Below, one piece after another: positions 25,206 to 34,017 of a DNA stretch of 64,000 bases. Position 1 is the stretch's first letter. Every line of letters starts with the position of its first letter. This stretch comes from Acidobacteriota bacterium. Lineage in GTDB: Bacteria > Acidobacteriota > Vicinamibacteria > Vicinamibacterales > UBA2999. The stretch lies in contig JAGNJW010000001.1 of assembly GCA_018000455.1 (NCBI GenBank), forward strand, positions 388,311-452,310, given 5' to 3'. The notes under the pieces were generated by a model that was not told the origin of the DNA, made no database searches, and was given only the letters and a program-made list of their open reading frames with translations. Position numbers and translations under genes: made by a program.

Positions 25206-26149
25206 GACGCGCCGTCGTACTCGTCGGCGTGCTCGTGGTGGTGGCGGTGGGCGGCCCGTGGGTGGCGCCCTACGGACCCGTGACTCGGTTCGAGAATCAC
25301 ATGCACGCCCCGCCGATGCGGCTTCATGTCGACGGCACGGGCTTCTACACCTATCCGTTGCGGCTCGTCGACCGCCTCGAGCAGACCTTCGTGGAGGACA
25401 CCGGGCGGCGCACAGGCCTGCCGTGGACGACCCCTGCGGCCGAGACGCCGATACTGCTGCTCGGCGCCGACGGGCTCGGCCGCGACGTGCTCTCGCGCAC
25501 GCTGCACGGTGCCCGCGCCTCGCTCGGCCTGGCTCTGGCCGCCACGGCCGGTACGCTGCTGCTCGGCGCGCTGCTCGGTGGCTGGGCCGGAATGGCCGGC
25601 GGCTTCGCCGAGCGCGCCGTGCTCAAGTCGGGCGACGTGTTGATGGTGCTGCCGGTGCTCTATGTCGTGGTCGCGCTACGGTCGGCCTTGGCGCTCGTGC
25701 TGCCGCTGCCGACGGTCGTCGCCGTTTTGGCCTCGATCTTCATCATGCTCGGCTGGCCGCGCGTCGCCCGCGGTGTGTGGGCCATCGTTCGCATCGAGGT
25801 GCGGCAGGAACATGTGCTCGCCGCGACGGTCCTCGGGGCGTCGCGCTGGCGCATCATGACGCGGCACCTGCTGCCCGCCTGCACTGGCTACCTCGCCGTG
25901 CAGACGGCCTTGCTCGTGCCGATGTTCGTGCTGGCCGAGGCAACGCTGTCGTACGTCGGTCTCGGCTTCCCGGACGGCGTGCCGAGCTGGGGTACCGCGC
26001 TGGCCGAGGCCGCCACCCTCACGTCGATGAGCCGTGCACCATGGACGTTGACGCCGGCGATCGCGATGTTCCTCGTCGTGCTGGTCACCAACGTACTGCT
26101 CGAGCCGGCTCGTGGCAGCGTAGCGTCTGATGTCGCCCAATCGGGATAA
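25202..26149 (+). CDS. ABC transporter permease, DppC type
   Basis: The 315-residue partner permease begins at the ATG that overlaps the preceding stop (ATGA). After helix 1 there is a large extracytoplasmic insertion (about 25-85) before the core helices. The EAA loop is seen at VLGASRWRIMTRHLLPACTG. No ATP-binding subunit (DppD/DppF type) lies up- or downstream in the window, so the ATPases must be encoded elsewhere or shared. The next gene, a DapA-family lyase, starts 11 bases later. Confidence 0.92.
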   Translation: MRRAVVLVGVLVVVAVGGPWVAPYGPVTRFENHMHAPPMRLHVDGTGFYTYPLRLVDRLEQTFVEDTGRRTGLPWTTPAAETPILLLGADGLGRDVLSRTLHGARASLGLALAATAGTLLLGALLGGWAGMAGGFAERAVLKSGDVLMVLPVLYVVVALRSALALVLPLPTVVAVLASIFIMLGWPRVARGVWAIVRIEVRQEHVLAATVLGASRWRIMTRHLLPACTGYLAVQTALLVPMFVLAEATLSYVGLGFPDGVPSWGTALAEAATLTSMSRAPWTLTPAIAMFLVVLVTNVLLEPARGSVASDVAQSG

Positions 26150-26159
26150 ACTCGACGGC

Positions 26160-27086
26160 ATGTCAGCGCTGCCCGGCCTCTACACCCCGATCGTCACCCC
26201 CTTCAAGAACGACACCGTCGATGACGCGGCCATCCACCGCAACGTCGAGCGCTACATGCAGACGCGCCTCACCGGTCTGGTCGTGCTCGGCTCGAACGGC
26301 GAAGCGGTGATGCTCGACGATTCGGAGGCGGAGCGCGTCATCGTCGCGGCCCGTGCGGGCATGCCGTCGTCGCGGCCACTCATCGCGGGCACCGGGGCTG
26401 AATCCACCAAGGCCACGATCGCGGCCTGCGTGCGCGCCGCCCGGGCCGGGGCCGACGCCGTGCTGGTGAGGACGCCGTCGTTCTTCAAGAACATGATGAC
26501 GAGCGACGTCTACGTGCGGCACTACGTGGCGGTGGCCGAGGCGAGCCCGGTGCCGGTGCTGCTCTACAACGTGTCTGTCTACACCGGCGTCACGCTACCG
26601 GCCGACGCAGTGGGTCTGCTGGCCGAGCATCCGAACATCGTCGGTATCAAGGAGTCGGGCAGCGACGCGGCGCTGCTGGCCGACTACATCTCACGTTCCG
26701 GCCCCGACTTCTTCGTGCTGGCGGGCAGCGGCGTGACCTACTTCTCTGGCCTCGTCGCCGGTGCCGAGGGCGCCGTTCTGGCCCTGGCCGGCATCGTGCC
26801 GGATCTCTGTGCCGACATTCTTGAGCACGTGCGCGCCGGCCGGATTACCGAGGCGCGGACGATCCAGCGCCGCATCACCCCGCTGGCGCGAACGATCGGC
26901 GGGCTGCATGGCGTGCCGGCGCTCAAAGCCGCCCTGGACCTGATGGGCTTCGACGGCGGATTGCCACGTGCGCCGCTCGGACCCACACCGCGCTCCGTGG
27001 TCGAGGGCCTGCGTCGTACGCTGACCGACCTCGGCGTGCCGCTGCTCGAGCCCGCGCCGCTGGACGCTGACCCGGCGACGACCTGA
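26160..27086 (+). CDS. DapA/N-acetylneuraminate-lyase family aldolase
   Basis: The 308-residue TIM-barrel protein belongs to the family of Schiff-base aldolases and dehydratases that includes dihydrodipicolinate synthase. Visible landmarks are GLYTPIVTPF at the N-terminus, GSNGEA in the pyruvate-binding loop (GTTGE in DapA), the active-site Tyr in LLYNVSVYTG and the Schiff-base Lys in NIVGIKESGSD. GSNGE instead of GTTGE and the YNVS in place of YNxP make a true DapA less likely than a related aldolase acting on a 2-keto acid. The ATG at 26160 is preceded by GATAAA at 26145-26150, nine bases away, a possible leaderless promoter inside the ABC operon. Confidence 0.87.
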   Translation: MSALPGLYTPIVTPFKNDTVDDAAIHRNVERYMQTRLTGLVVLGSNGEAVMLDDSEAERVIVAARAGMPSSRPLIAGTGAESTKATIAACVRAARAGADAVLVRTPSFFKNMMTSDVYVRHYVAVAEASPVPVLLYNVSVYTGVTLPADAVGLLAEHPNIVGIKESGSDAALLADYISRSGPDFFVLAGSGVTYFSGLVAGAEGAVLALAGIVPDLCADILEHVRAGRITEARTIQRRITPLARTIGGLHGVPALKAALDLMGFDGGLPRAPLGPTPRSVVEGLRRTLTDLGVPLLEPAPLDADPATT

Positions 27087-27091
27087 CGAGT

Positions 27092-27120
27092 GCCCCCTGG
27101 GGGCGACACGCTGTCTTGTT
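27092..27120 (+). terminator. Weak terminator candidate after the aldolase gene
   Basis: A short all-GC stem (27092-27096 with 27100-27104) lies six bases after the stop codon, followed about ten bases later by a T-rich stretch (27114-27120). The stem is only 5 bp, so this is a tentative call. Confidence 0.32.
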
Positions 27121-27230
27121 TGGCGTGACCCTCAGGCTGCCGGCGTCGCGTTATTCGGCGGCGTCGGGCCGCGCGCCCTCGTGGTGCCGTGGTACGCCAG
27201 TTGCACCCTGTGTCCGTGGAGGCTGATGTG

Positions 27231-28700
27231 ATGCCGCGCACCGCCGTCCTGTCCCGATCGCGTGTTCTCAGTCGCGCCGCGGCGGCCGCCGTCGCGGCCG
27301 TGCTGGTCTCTACGGCGTGCGCCTCCAATCCGGTCACCGGGCGCCGCGAGGTCTCCCTTCTCAGCGAAGCGGAAGAGATCGCCATCGGACAACGGGGGGA
27401 TGCCGAGATTCGCCGCGAGATGGGCGTCTACCACGACGAAGAGTTACAGCGCTACGTGAGCGGCATCGGCGAGCGCCTCGCCTCGGTGTCCCATCGGCCC
27501 AACCTGCCGTGGACGTTTACGGTGGTCGACGTGCCGGCCGTGAACGCGTTCGCGCTGCCGGGCGGCTACATCTACGTGACGCGCGGCTTGCTCGCGCACC
27601 TCGGGGATGAGTCGGAGCTGGCGGGTGTGCTCGGTCACGAGATCGGGCACGTCACCGCGCGGCACGCATCGCAGCAGTACACGCGCAACGCCGGTGGCTC
27701 GATCGGCGTGCTGCTGGCGAGCATCTTCGTGCCGGGCGTGGCGCCTTTCAGTGACCTGGCGTCAGCGGGGCTCGGCACCCTGTTCCTGAAATACGGCAGA
27801 GACGACGAGCTCGAGTCTGACCGGCTGGGCGTCGAGTACGCGGCGAAGGCGGGCTGGGATCCGGAGAGCGTGCCGCGGTTCCTCACCACGCTCTCGCGGC
27901 TCGACGCCATGTCGGAGCGCGGCATTCCGAACTGGCTCTCGACGCATCCCGATCCCGGCTCGCGCGTCGTCAAGGCGGCGCCTGTGGCCGCCAGCCAGAC
28001 CGACGGCGCCCACGAACGTAACCGCGACGAGTTCCTGCGCCGGCTCGATGGGCTCGCCTACGGCGACGACCCGTCGGAAGGCGTCGTGCAGGCGCACCGT
28101 TTTCTGCATCCGGACCTGCGGATCGCGCTCGACTTCCCGGAAGGCTGGGAGGTGCAGAATTCGAGTGAGCAGGTCGTGGCCGAGCTCCAGGGCGACAAGG
28201 TGCTGATGCTGATGCGGGCAGCCTCAGACGCGCGCGGCGCCTCACTTGCCGACGGCGCCAAGCGCCACATGCGCGGCCTGGGGTTCACCCTCGAACAGGG
28301 CGCGATCGAGCAGGTGGGCGCGCGCGACAGCTTCGTGGGCGTCTATCGCGGCAAGGTGAAGGAGCTCGGCGCCGTACGGATCCGCGCCGGGCACGTTCCC
28401 GTGGGCCGGCAGGTCTATCTCATCGCCGGCGTGGCGCCCGAGGCCGAGTTCGCGCGCGTGGACCCCGAATTCCTCGCGGCCGTGCGCTCGTTCCGCGAGC
28501 TGTCGAGCGCCGAAGCGTCACGCATCCGTCCCAACCGCGTCGCCCTCTACGTGGCCAAGACGGGCGACACATGGCAGGGCATCGCGCAGCGCGCCGGCGG
28601 CGGGCTCGTATCGTCGACGCGGCTGGCACTGATGAACGGCTTCGCCGTCAACACCCAGCCGCCGGCAGGCGCGCGACTCAAGATCGTCGTCGAAGGCTGA
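27231..28700 (+). CDS. Lipoprotein M48-family metallopeptidase with LysM-like C-terminus
   Basis: The 489-residue protein has a signal peptide with lipobox (VSTAC, Cys near residue 35), so it is a periplasm-facing lipoprotein. A zinc metallopeptidase M48 domain follows, with GHEIGH near 135-139, the preceding NAFALPGGYIYVTRGLL and the third ligand Glu in ELESDRLGVEYA near 193. This matches BepA/YfgC-type proteases that control outer-membrane protein assembly. The C-terminal ~55 residues (YVAKTGDTWQGIAQRAGG onward) look like a LysM-type peptidoglycan-binding module. The ATG at 27231 has GGAGG eight bases upstream, which decides it over an earlier in-frame codon. Confidence 0.92.
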   Translation: MPRTAVLSRSRVLSRAAAAAVAAVLVSTACASNPVTGRREVSLLSEAEEIAIGQRGDAEIRREMGVYHDEELQRYVSGIGERLASVSHRPNLPWTFTVVDVPAVNAFALPGGYIYVTRGLLAHLGDESELAGVLGHEIGHVTARHASQQYTRNAGGSIGVLLASIFVPGVAPFSDLASAGLGTLFLKYGRDDELESDRLGVEYAAKAGWDPESVPRFLTTLSRLDAMSERGIPNWLSTHPDPGSRVVKAAPVAASQTDGAHERNRDEFLRRLDGLAYGDDPSEGVVQAHRFLHPDLRIALDFPEGWEVQNSSEQVVAELQGDKVLMLMRAASDARGASLADGAKRHMRGLGFTLEQGAIEQVGARDSFVGVYRGKVKELGAVRIRAGHVPVGRQVYLIAGVAPEAEFARVDPEFLAAVRSFRELSSAEASRIRPNRVALYVAKTGDTWQGIAQRAGGGLVSSTRLALMNGFAVNTQPPAGARLKIVVEG

Positions 28701-28724
28701 GCCGGCCTGCTGCCACCCGGGCTC

Positions 28725-28730
28725 TATAAT
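28725..28730 (+). promoter_or_regulatory. TATAAT hexamer nine bases before the mtgA start
   Basis: A perfect TATAAT ends nine bases before the ATG at 28740. If it is the -10, transcription would begin at or within a few bases of the start codon, giving a leaderless message. No good -35 is visible. Confidence 0.42.
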
Positions 28731-28739
28731 CGTGCCCGG

Positions 28740-29522
28740 ATGGCCCGCAGCTCCCGCAGCTCCCGCTGGATCACTGGTGCCCTTGGCGTCGGATTCGCGT
28801 ATCTCGCCTGGGTCTATCTCACCTTGCCCGACGTGCGCGCGCTCACGGCCACCAATCCCGAGACGACTGCGTTCATCGAGCTCCGGCGCGACGAGGCGCA
28901 CGACGCGGGCCGGAGCTTCACCCTGCGTCGGCGCTGGGTGCCCTACGGCCGGATCTCGAATCATCTGAAGCGGGCGGTGATCGCGGCCGAGGACGGCGCC
29001 TTCTTCCAGCACGAGGGACTCGACTACAACCAGATCCGGGAGTCGATCGAAGACAGCCTCGAGGACGGCGGGGCGATACGCGGCGCCAGCACCATCACCC
29101 AGCAGCTGGCCAAGAACCTCTATCTCTCACCTTCACGCAATCCCGCCCGCAAGCTCAAGGAGATCGTCATCACCCGCCGCCTCGAGATGGCGCTGAGCAA
29201 GCGGCGGATCTTCGAAATCTACCTGAACTCAATCGAGTGGGGCGACGGGATCTTCGGGTGCGAGGCGGCGGCCCGCGCCTACTTCGGGAAGAGCGCCGCC
29301 GACCTCGAGCCTGCGGAGGCGGCCCTCATGGCCGGCGCGATCATCAACCCCCGCGTGCACAGTCCCGCCAAGCCCACGCGGCGGTTGTTGCGCCGTCAGC
29401 AGATCATCCTCGGCCGCATGGGGCGGACGACACCGCCCGCCGCGGCACCCACCGCTCCACCCGACGTCAAGCCGATCGCGCCTGGCGCCGCCGGGCCGCC
29501 CGATCGGCCACGGTCTCAGTAA
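28740..29522 (+). CDS. mtgA: Monofunctional biosynthetic peptidoglycan glycosyltransferase
   Basis: The 260-residue protein has one N-terminal membrane helix (about 11-30) and a GT51 glycosyltransferase domain (about 60-225) that polymerises lipid II into glycan strands. Signatures are the catalytic Glu in EDGAFFQHEG near residue 83, GASTITQQLAKNLYLSP, and RRIFEIYLNSIEWGDGIFG. No transpeptidase domain follows; the tail is Pro/Ala-rich. Length and architecture match MtgA. It lies next to an M48 lipoprotein and an NlpC/P60 lipoprotein, a small cell-wall cluster. Confidence 0.94.
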   Translation: MARSSRSSRWITGALGVGFAYLAWVYLTLPDVRALTATNPETTAFIELRRDEAHDAGRSFTLRRRWVPYGRISNHLKRAVIAAEDGAFFQHEGLDYNQIRESIEDSLEDGGAIRGASTITQQLAKNLYLSPSRNPARKLKEIVITRRLEMALSKRRIFEIYLNSIEWGDGIFGCEAAARAYFGKSAADLEPAEAALMAGAIINPRVHSPAKPTRRLLRRQQIILGRMGRTTPPAAAPTAPPDVKPIAPGAAGPPDRPRSQ

Positions 29523-29534
29523 CGTGGTGCCGCC

Positions 29535-30035
29535 TCAGCGCACGCGGCGGGCGCCGATGAAGCGGCGTTGCCAGTAGGGCAGCGCCAGCCGCTCGACGCG
29601 CACGACACCGCCACTGCTCGGCGCGTGCACGAACTCGTCGTCGTCGACCGCGATGCCGACATGGGACGCGCCCGGCGCGACCGTGGAGAAGAAGATGAGG
29701 TCGCCGGCCTGGATCTGGTCCTTGCGGATGCGGGCGCCGACGGCGAACTGTGCGCTGGTCTGGCGCGGCATCGTCAGACCCTGCTGGCCGAAGACATACG
29801 CCACCAGTCCGCTGCAGTCGAACCCCGCCGGATCGGTGCCGCCGTTGCGATACTGCACCCCTCGCAAGTTGAGCGCCGCCGCCACGATCCGGTGGCCGCG
29901 TGCCGTCGCCTCAGCCTCGCCACCGCGCGCTCTCGACGAGGCTGAGCCCGGCACGCCGGGCCGGGGCACACCGCTTCCCGACGCACACGCCGATGCCGCC
30001 AGGGCCACGAGCGCCACGAGTACCAGTCTCTGCAT
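29535..30035 (-). CDS. NlpC/P60-family lipoprotein (putative cell-wall endopeptidase)
   Basis: The 166-residue product has a lipoprotein signal (ALAASAC, Cys at 17), a short linker and an NlpC/P60 papain-like domain. The catalytic Cys is C74 (GFDCSGLVAY), the His H125 (SHVGIAV) and a second His H137 follows. These enzymes cleave peptidoglycan stem peptides. The ATG at 30035 has GAAGG seven bases upstream and is preferred to an in-frame TTG at 30041. It is convergent with mtgA, 12 bases apart. Confidence 0.93.
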   Translation of the reverse strand: MQRLVLVALVALAASACASGSGVPRPGVPGSASSRARGGEAEATARGHRIVAAALNLRGVQYRNGGTDPAGFDCSGLVAYVFGQQGLTMPRQTSAQFAVGARIRKDQIQAGDLIFFSTVAPGASHVGIAVDDDEFVHAPSSGGVVRVERLALPYWQRRFIGARRVR

Positions 30036-30136
30036 CTGCAAACCTTCGTATCGGCACGCCGTGCGGTCGTGTGCAGACCGGCCGCCATCTGTCGCCTAAG
30101 CCCTTCGTTCCCAGCTCTTTGCGGACGCGACGCATC

Positions 30137-30165
30137 TTGACTTCTCGTCGGGCGGTGTCGACAAT
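30137..30165 (+). promoter_or_regulatory. Sigma-70-type promoter of the HNH nuclease gene
   Basis: TTGACT (30137-30142) and GACAAT (30160-30165) are separated by exactly 17 bases. The ATG at 30177 begins 11 bases after the -10, leaving a leader of only about five bases, so the message would be essentially leaderless. Confidence 0.6.
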
Positions 30166-30176
30166 GGCGCTAGCCC

Positions 30177-30719
30177 ATGGAGCAGACGCTCCTTCTCAAC
30201 GCTACCTACGAACCCCTCAAGGTCGTCCATTGGCAGAAGGCCATCACGCTGTGGTGCCAGGGGAAAGTAGAAATCGTTGCGACGCACGACCGCGAGGTCC
30301 GCGCCGTGTCGTTCAGCCTGCGCCTGCCGTCGGTCATCCGGCTGTTGCGCTACGTGCGGATCAAGAAACGCTTTGACTACGTGCCGTTCTCGCGCGCGAA
30401 CATCTACGCTCGCGATCATCACACCTGTCAATACTGCAACCGGCACCACGCCACGCAGGATCTCACCTTCGACCACGTCATTCCGGTCTCGCAGGGTGGC
30501 CGCAAGGACTGGTTGAACATCGTCACCTGCTGCGTGGCGTGTAACCGCCGCAAGGGCGGACGCACGCCCAGCGAGGCCCGCATGCATCTGGTTCGCTCGC
30601 CGCGCCGACCCGACACGGTGCCCGCGCTGCGCGTCACGATTGGCCTCAAGCACACGCCCGACAGCTGGCGGGACTACCTGTACTGGAATCTGGAGCTGGA
30701 CGAGGACGACGGTTCCTAG
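30177..30719 (+). CDS. HNH endonuclease family protein
   Basis: The 180-residue protein has an N-terminal region with MEQTLLLNATYEPLKVV, typical of a widespread stand-alone HNH family. The HNH/zinc core at about 80-130 shows CQYC, the DHVIPVSQGG catalytic His region, WLNIVTCCVACNRRKG with the Asn and second Cys pair. The fold is intact and should bind zinc and a divalent metal. The biological substrate is unknown; no toxin, phage or restriction partner is nearby. Its stop codon overlaps that of the convergent zinc-ribbon gene by four bases. Confidence 0.93.
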   Translation: MEQTLLLNATYEPLKVVHWQKAITLWCQGKVEIVATHDREVRAVSFSLRLPSVIRLLRYVRIKKRFDYVPFSRANIYARDHHTCQYCNRHHATQDLTFDHVIPVSQGGRKDWLNIVTCCVACNRRKGGRTPSEARMHLVRSPRRPDTVPALRVTIGLKHTPDSWRDYLYWNLELDEDDGS

Positions 30720-31423
30720 CGGAGCAGCGCCTTCACGACGCCTCCAAAGAGCGTCAGGCCGGCCTCGATGAGATCGCGCTCCGCCGAGGCGCCGTGGCCG
30801 CGCCCGAGCTCGGCGAACACGGCCTCGGTCTGCTTCCGCGCCCGCTCGGCGCGCAGCGGCCAGGTTGGATCGACGGTTGCGCGCGTGGCCTCCGCCGCCG
30901 TCAGCTCCGCCAGCGTCCTCGACAGTTGATCGGCATCGAGGATCGCGATCGGCGCGCGGCAGTACTGACAGGAGGCGTGCGCCGTGATATCGGTGGCCGC
31001 GCCGCAGTTCACGCACTTGATGACGCGCGCCTCGACCCTGAGCGTGCGCACCTCGGCGGCGCTGAGGTCGCGCACGAAGTGCCGCGCTCGCAGGAACGCG
31101 GCAAAGCCCATGAAGCGCCCATGCCCCGCCGTGCAGCGGAAGTACTCGTAGGGCGTGTCCTTGACGCGGTCGTGGGTGCGGAGCAGGCCGATGGCGCAGC
31201 GCGGGCAGGCTTTGCGGGCAGCGACCGGGGCACGCGCGCTCGAGGCCGCTTCACCCATCGCCTGGAACACGCGGAGCACGGCGCCGGCGGTCAGATGCAG
31301 GTCTTCATGGCCATCGAACCAGATGTGGTTGCACGCGTGGCAGACATCGATGGTGATGGTGCGTCCGTATTGGCCCTCCAGGGCCAGGCCCGTCATGTCG
31401 CGGCCACAGCCGGGGCAGGTCAC
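30716..31423 (-). CDS. Zinc-ribbon (zf-TFIIB-like) protein
   Basis: The 235-residue cytoplasmic protein begins with a zinc ribbon, CPGC and then CHAC in the context TIDVCHACNHIWFD, as in zf-TFIIB proteins. A second CPRC (near 70) and a third pair CVNC/CQYC (near 145-165) suggest further zinc sites. The C-terminus is helical (RAERARKQTEAVFAEL) and ends with a hydrophobic TLFGGVVKALL. The GTG at 31423 was chosen because it keeps the first Cys pair; the first ATG (31396) would lose it. Function unknown. Confidence 0.72.
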   Translation of the reverse strand: MTCPGCGRDMTGLALEGQYGRTITIDVCHACNHIWFDGHEDLHLTAGAVLRVFQAMGEAASSARAPVAARKACPRCAIGLLRTHDRVKDTPYEYFRCTAGHGRFMGFAAFLRARHFVRDLSAAEVRTLRVEARVIKCVNCGAATDITAHASCQYCRAPIAILDADQLSRTLAELTAAEATRATVDPTWPLRAERARKQTEAVFAELGRGHGASAERDLIEAGLTLFGGVVKALLR

Positions 31424-31471
31424 GGCGGAATCGTACCAGACCGGGCCACCAGCCTGCGTTACGATCCGCCC

Positions 31472-32473
31472 ATGGCATTGCCCGCGGCGACCCTGACCGG
31501 CATCGAACCGCCGGGCGTGCTGGCGGGCGCGCGGTTGTGGCTGCGCGGCGCGGGAATCCCCGTGCCGTCGGCCGACGCGGCCGTGTCGATTGGCGGGGCG
31601 CCCGCGCGCGTCCTCTTCACCGCGCCCGACCGCATCGCCGTCGAGGTGCCGCGGGGCGTCGATCCGGGCCGGGCACCGGTGCGGGCGGCCTGGTCGCCGG
31701 GCGCGACCCTCTTTGTCGACATCGGCGTGCCGCTGGCGACCGGGCTGCATCAGGTGGACAGCCCCGCGGTCGACCGCCAGGGCCGGGTGTATGCCGCGTG
31801 CAGCGGCCCGCGGGGGCAGGAGACGCCGGTCTCGGTCTACCGCATCGAGGTCGACGGCGGCCGCGAGCCGTTCGTCGACGGCGTCGTGAACGCCACGAGT
31901 CTCGCGTTCTCGCCGTCCGGCGTGCTGCACGTCTCGAGCCGCTTCGACGGCGTCGTCTACCGCGTGCAGGAAGACGGCCGCCGCGAGCCGTTCGTCAGCG
32001 AGCTCGGCGTGGCGTGCGGTCTCGCGTTCGCCCCCGACGGATCTCTCTTCGTGGGTGATCGCACGGGCACAGTGCACCGGGTCAGCGCCGACGGCGTTCG
32101 CACGGAGGTGTTCGCCGCGCTGCCACCGAGCGTCGCCGCCTATCATCTGGCGATGGGCCCCGACGGGCTGCTCTACGTGACCGGCCCCACGCTTGCCACC
32201 CACGACGCGGTCTACCGTTTCGATGCCAGCGGCCGGCGCGAGGTGCTCGACCGGTCGTTCGGCCGGCCGCAGGGGCTCGGTTTCGACCAGCACGGCGTGC
32301 TGCACGTGGTGGAAGCGCTGGCTGGCGTGAGTGCCATCTACCGCTGCGCCGCGGGCAGCCCGCGACGGGCGGTCGTCGCCGGTCCCGGGCTCGTCGGCGT
32401 CGCCTTCCTGCCGACGGGCGAGCTCGTGGCGGCCACCGCCGACACGGTCTACCGCTTTGCGGCCATTCCCTGA
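31472..32473 (+). CDS. IPT/TIG plus SMP-30/NHL-type beta-propeller protein
   Basis: The 333-residue protein starts with an IPT/TIG-like immunoglobulin fold (about 1-85, with VSIGGAPARVLFTAPDRIAVEVP). A six-bladed propeller of the gluconolactonase/NHL type follows (about 90-330), with repeated blades such as SLAFSPSGVLHVSS, GLAFAPDGSLFVGDRTG and GLGFDQHGVLHVVE. No signal peptide is seen, so it may be cytoplasmic or use an unrecognised export route. Lactonase activity is possible but metal ligands were not identified. It is divergent from the zinc-ribbon gene, 48 bases away. Confidence 0.75.
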   Translation: MALPAATLTGIEPPGVLAGARLWLRGAGIPVPSADAAVSIGGAPARVLFTAPDRIAVEVPRGVDPGRAPVRAAWSPGATLFVDIGVPLATGLHQVDSPAVDRQGRVYAACSGPRGQETPVSVYRIEVDGGREPFVDGVVNATSLAFSPSGVLHVSSRFDGVVYRVQEDGRREPFVSELGVACGLAFAPDGSLFVGDRTGTVHRVSADGVRTEVFAALPPSVAAYHLAMGPDGLLYVTGPTLATHDAVYRFDASGRREVLDRSFGRPQGLGFDQHGVLHVVEALAGVSAIYRCAAGSPRRAVVAGPGLVGVAFLPTGELVAATADTVYRFAAIP

Positions 32474-32524
32474 TTGCGTCGCCAGGCAGCGCACGGCTAA
32501 CCTACCCCGACGATCGCTCAACCG

Positions 32525-34003
32525 ATGCCTCAGGTGTTCCGACGCAAGCCCATTGCCGCGCTGACGGCGCACGAAGACACGGAACAGTCGCTGCGCCGTG
32601 TCCTCGGCGCGGGCGATCTCATCATGCTGGCCATCGGCGCGGTGATCGGCGCCGGCATCTTCGGGGCCATCGGCACGGCGGCGGCGGGGCAGACCGACCC
32701 GGCTGGCGTCGTCATCCGCTACGGCGCCGGTCCGGCGCTGGTCTTCTCGTTCCTCCTGCTGGGTGGCGCATGCGCCCTCGCGGCGCTCTGCTACGCCGAG
32801 CTCGCGGCGATGATTCCGCAGGCCGGCAGCGCCTATGCCTACGCCTATGCGACGCTCGGCGAGTTCGTGGCCTGGATCATCGGCTGGGACCTGATCCTCG
32901 AGTACGCGGTTGGCAACGTGGCGGTCGCCATCTCGTGGGGTGACTACTTTACGACGCTCGTGCGCGGCTTTGGTGTCGACTTGCCGGTGTGGCTCACGAC
33001 CGGCTACCGAACGGCGGCCCTCTCATCGAATCCGGCGGTCCACGGCCTGCTCGATTCCGCTCCGCGAATCCTTGGGTTGCCGCTGCTCGTCAACCTGCCG
33101 GCGTTCGGCATCGTGGCCTTCATCACCTGGCTGCTGCTGCGCGGCGCCAAGGAGAGCGCCCGGGCCAATAACGTGATGGTGGTCGTGAAGCTGCTGGCGC
33201 TCGGGCTCTTCATCGCCGTGGGGCTCGGCGCCATCAACGTCGCCAACTACCAGCCGTTTGCGCCGAACGGATTTACTGGCATCCACCAGGGCGCCGCCAT
33301 CGTGTTCTTCGCCTACATCGGCTTCGATGCCATCTCGACGGCCGCCGAAGAGACGATCAACCCGCAGCGGAACCTGCCGATCGGGATTCTGGGCGGCCTG
33401 GCCATCTGCACCGTCATCTACGTGGTGGTGGGGGCGGTCCTGACCGGCATGGTGCCGTACCAGCAGCTGGCCGTGGCCGACCCGCTGGCGCGCGCCCTCG
33501 AGATCGCCGGCTTCACCACCGTGGGCTGGGTGGTCGCATTCGGGGCCGCCGTGTCGATGGCCGCCGTGCTGCTCGTGTTCCAGTACGGCCAGCCGCGCAT
33601 CTTCTTCGCCATGGGCCGCGACGGACTGCTGCCGGCCTGGGCGGCGCGGCTCGATCCGAAGACGCGCGTCCCGTCGACCACGACCATGCTGACCGGCGGG
33701 CTGGTGGCCGTTTCCGCCGCGATCGGTGACGCGGCTGAAACCTACGACTTGACCAACATCGGCACGCTGTTCGCGTTCGCGATCGTGTCGATCGGCGTCG
33801 TCGTGCTGCGTGTGGCTGAGCCCGACCGGCCGCGCCCCTTCCGGGTGCCGCTCGTCTGGGTCGTCGGGCCGCTCGGCGCCGCGGCCTGTGGGTTCATCAT
33901 GATCGGGCTCCCCGTGCAGGCGTGGGAGCGGTTCGGGCTGTGGCTCGTACTGGGCCTGGTCGTCTACGCGGCCTACGGCTACCGCCACTCGCGCTTGCGC
34001 TAG
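32525..34003 (+). CDS. APC-family amino-acid permease (cationic-amino-acid-transporter type)
   Basis: The 492-residue membrane protein has about twelve helices and clear APC hallmarks: GAVIGAGIFGAIG in helix 1, YAELAAMIPQAGSAYAYAY in helix 3 and FFAYIGFDAISTAAEETINP in helix 6. The N-terminal TEQSLRRVLGAGDL matches bacterial CAT-like exchangers. It probably imports or exchanges amino acids; specificity cannot be read from sequence. The next gene starts 14 bases after its stop. Confidence 0.93.
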   Translation: MPQVFRRKPIAALTAHEDTEQSLRRVLGAGDLIMLAIGAVIGAGIFGAIGTAAAGQTDPAGVVIRYGAGPALVFSFLLLGGACALAALCYAELAAMIPQAGSAYAYAYATLGEFVAWIIGWDLILEYAVGNVAVAISWGDYFTTLVRGFGVDLPVWLTTGYRTAALSSNPAVHGLLDSAPRILGLPLLVNLPAFGIVAFITWLLLRGAKESARANNVMVVVKLLALGLFIAVGLGAINVANYQPFAPNGFTGIHQGAAIVFFAYIGFDAISTAAEETINPQRNLPIGILGGLAICTVIYVVVGAVLTGMVPYQQLAVADPLARALEIAGFTTVGWVVAFGAAVSMAAVLLVFQYGQPRIFFAMGRDGLLPAWAARLDPKTRVPSTTTMLTGGLVAVSAAIGDAAETYDLTNIGTLFAFAIVSIGVVVLRVAEPDRPRPFRVPLVWVVGPLGAAACGFIMIGLPVQAWERFGLWLVLGLVVYAAYGYRHSRLR

Positions 34004-34017
34004 ATCGAGTCGCCACG

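Noticed and set aside
30716..32572. Zinc-ribbon protein extended to 618 residues
   Set aside because: The extension is antisense of the propeller gene; the zinc ribbon begins at the GTG at 31423.
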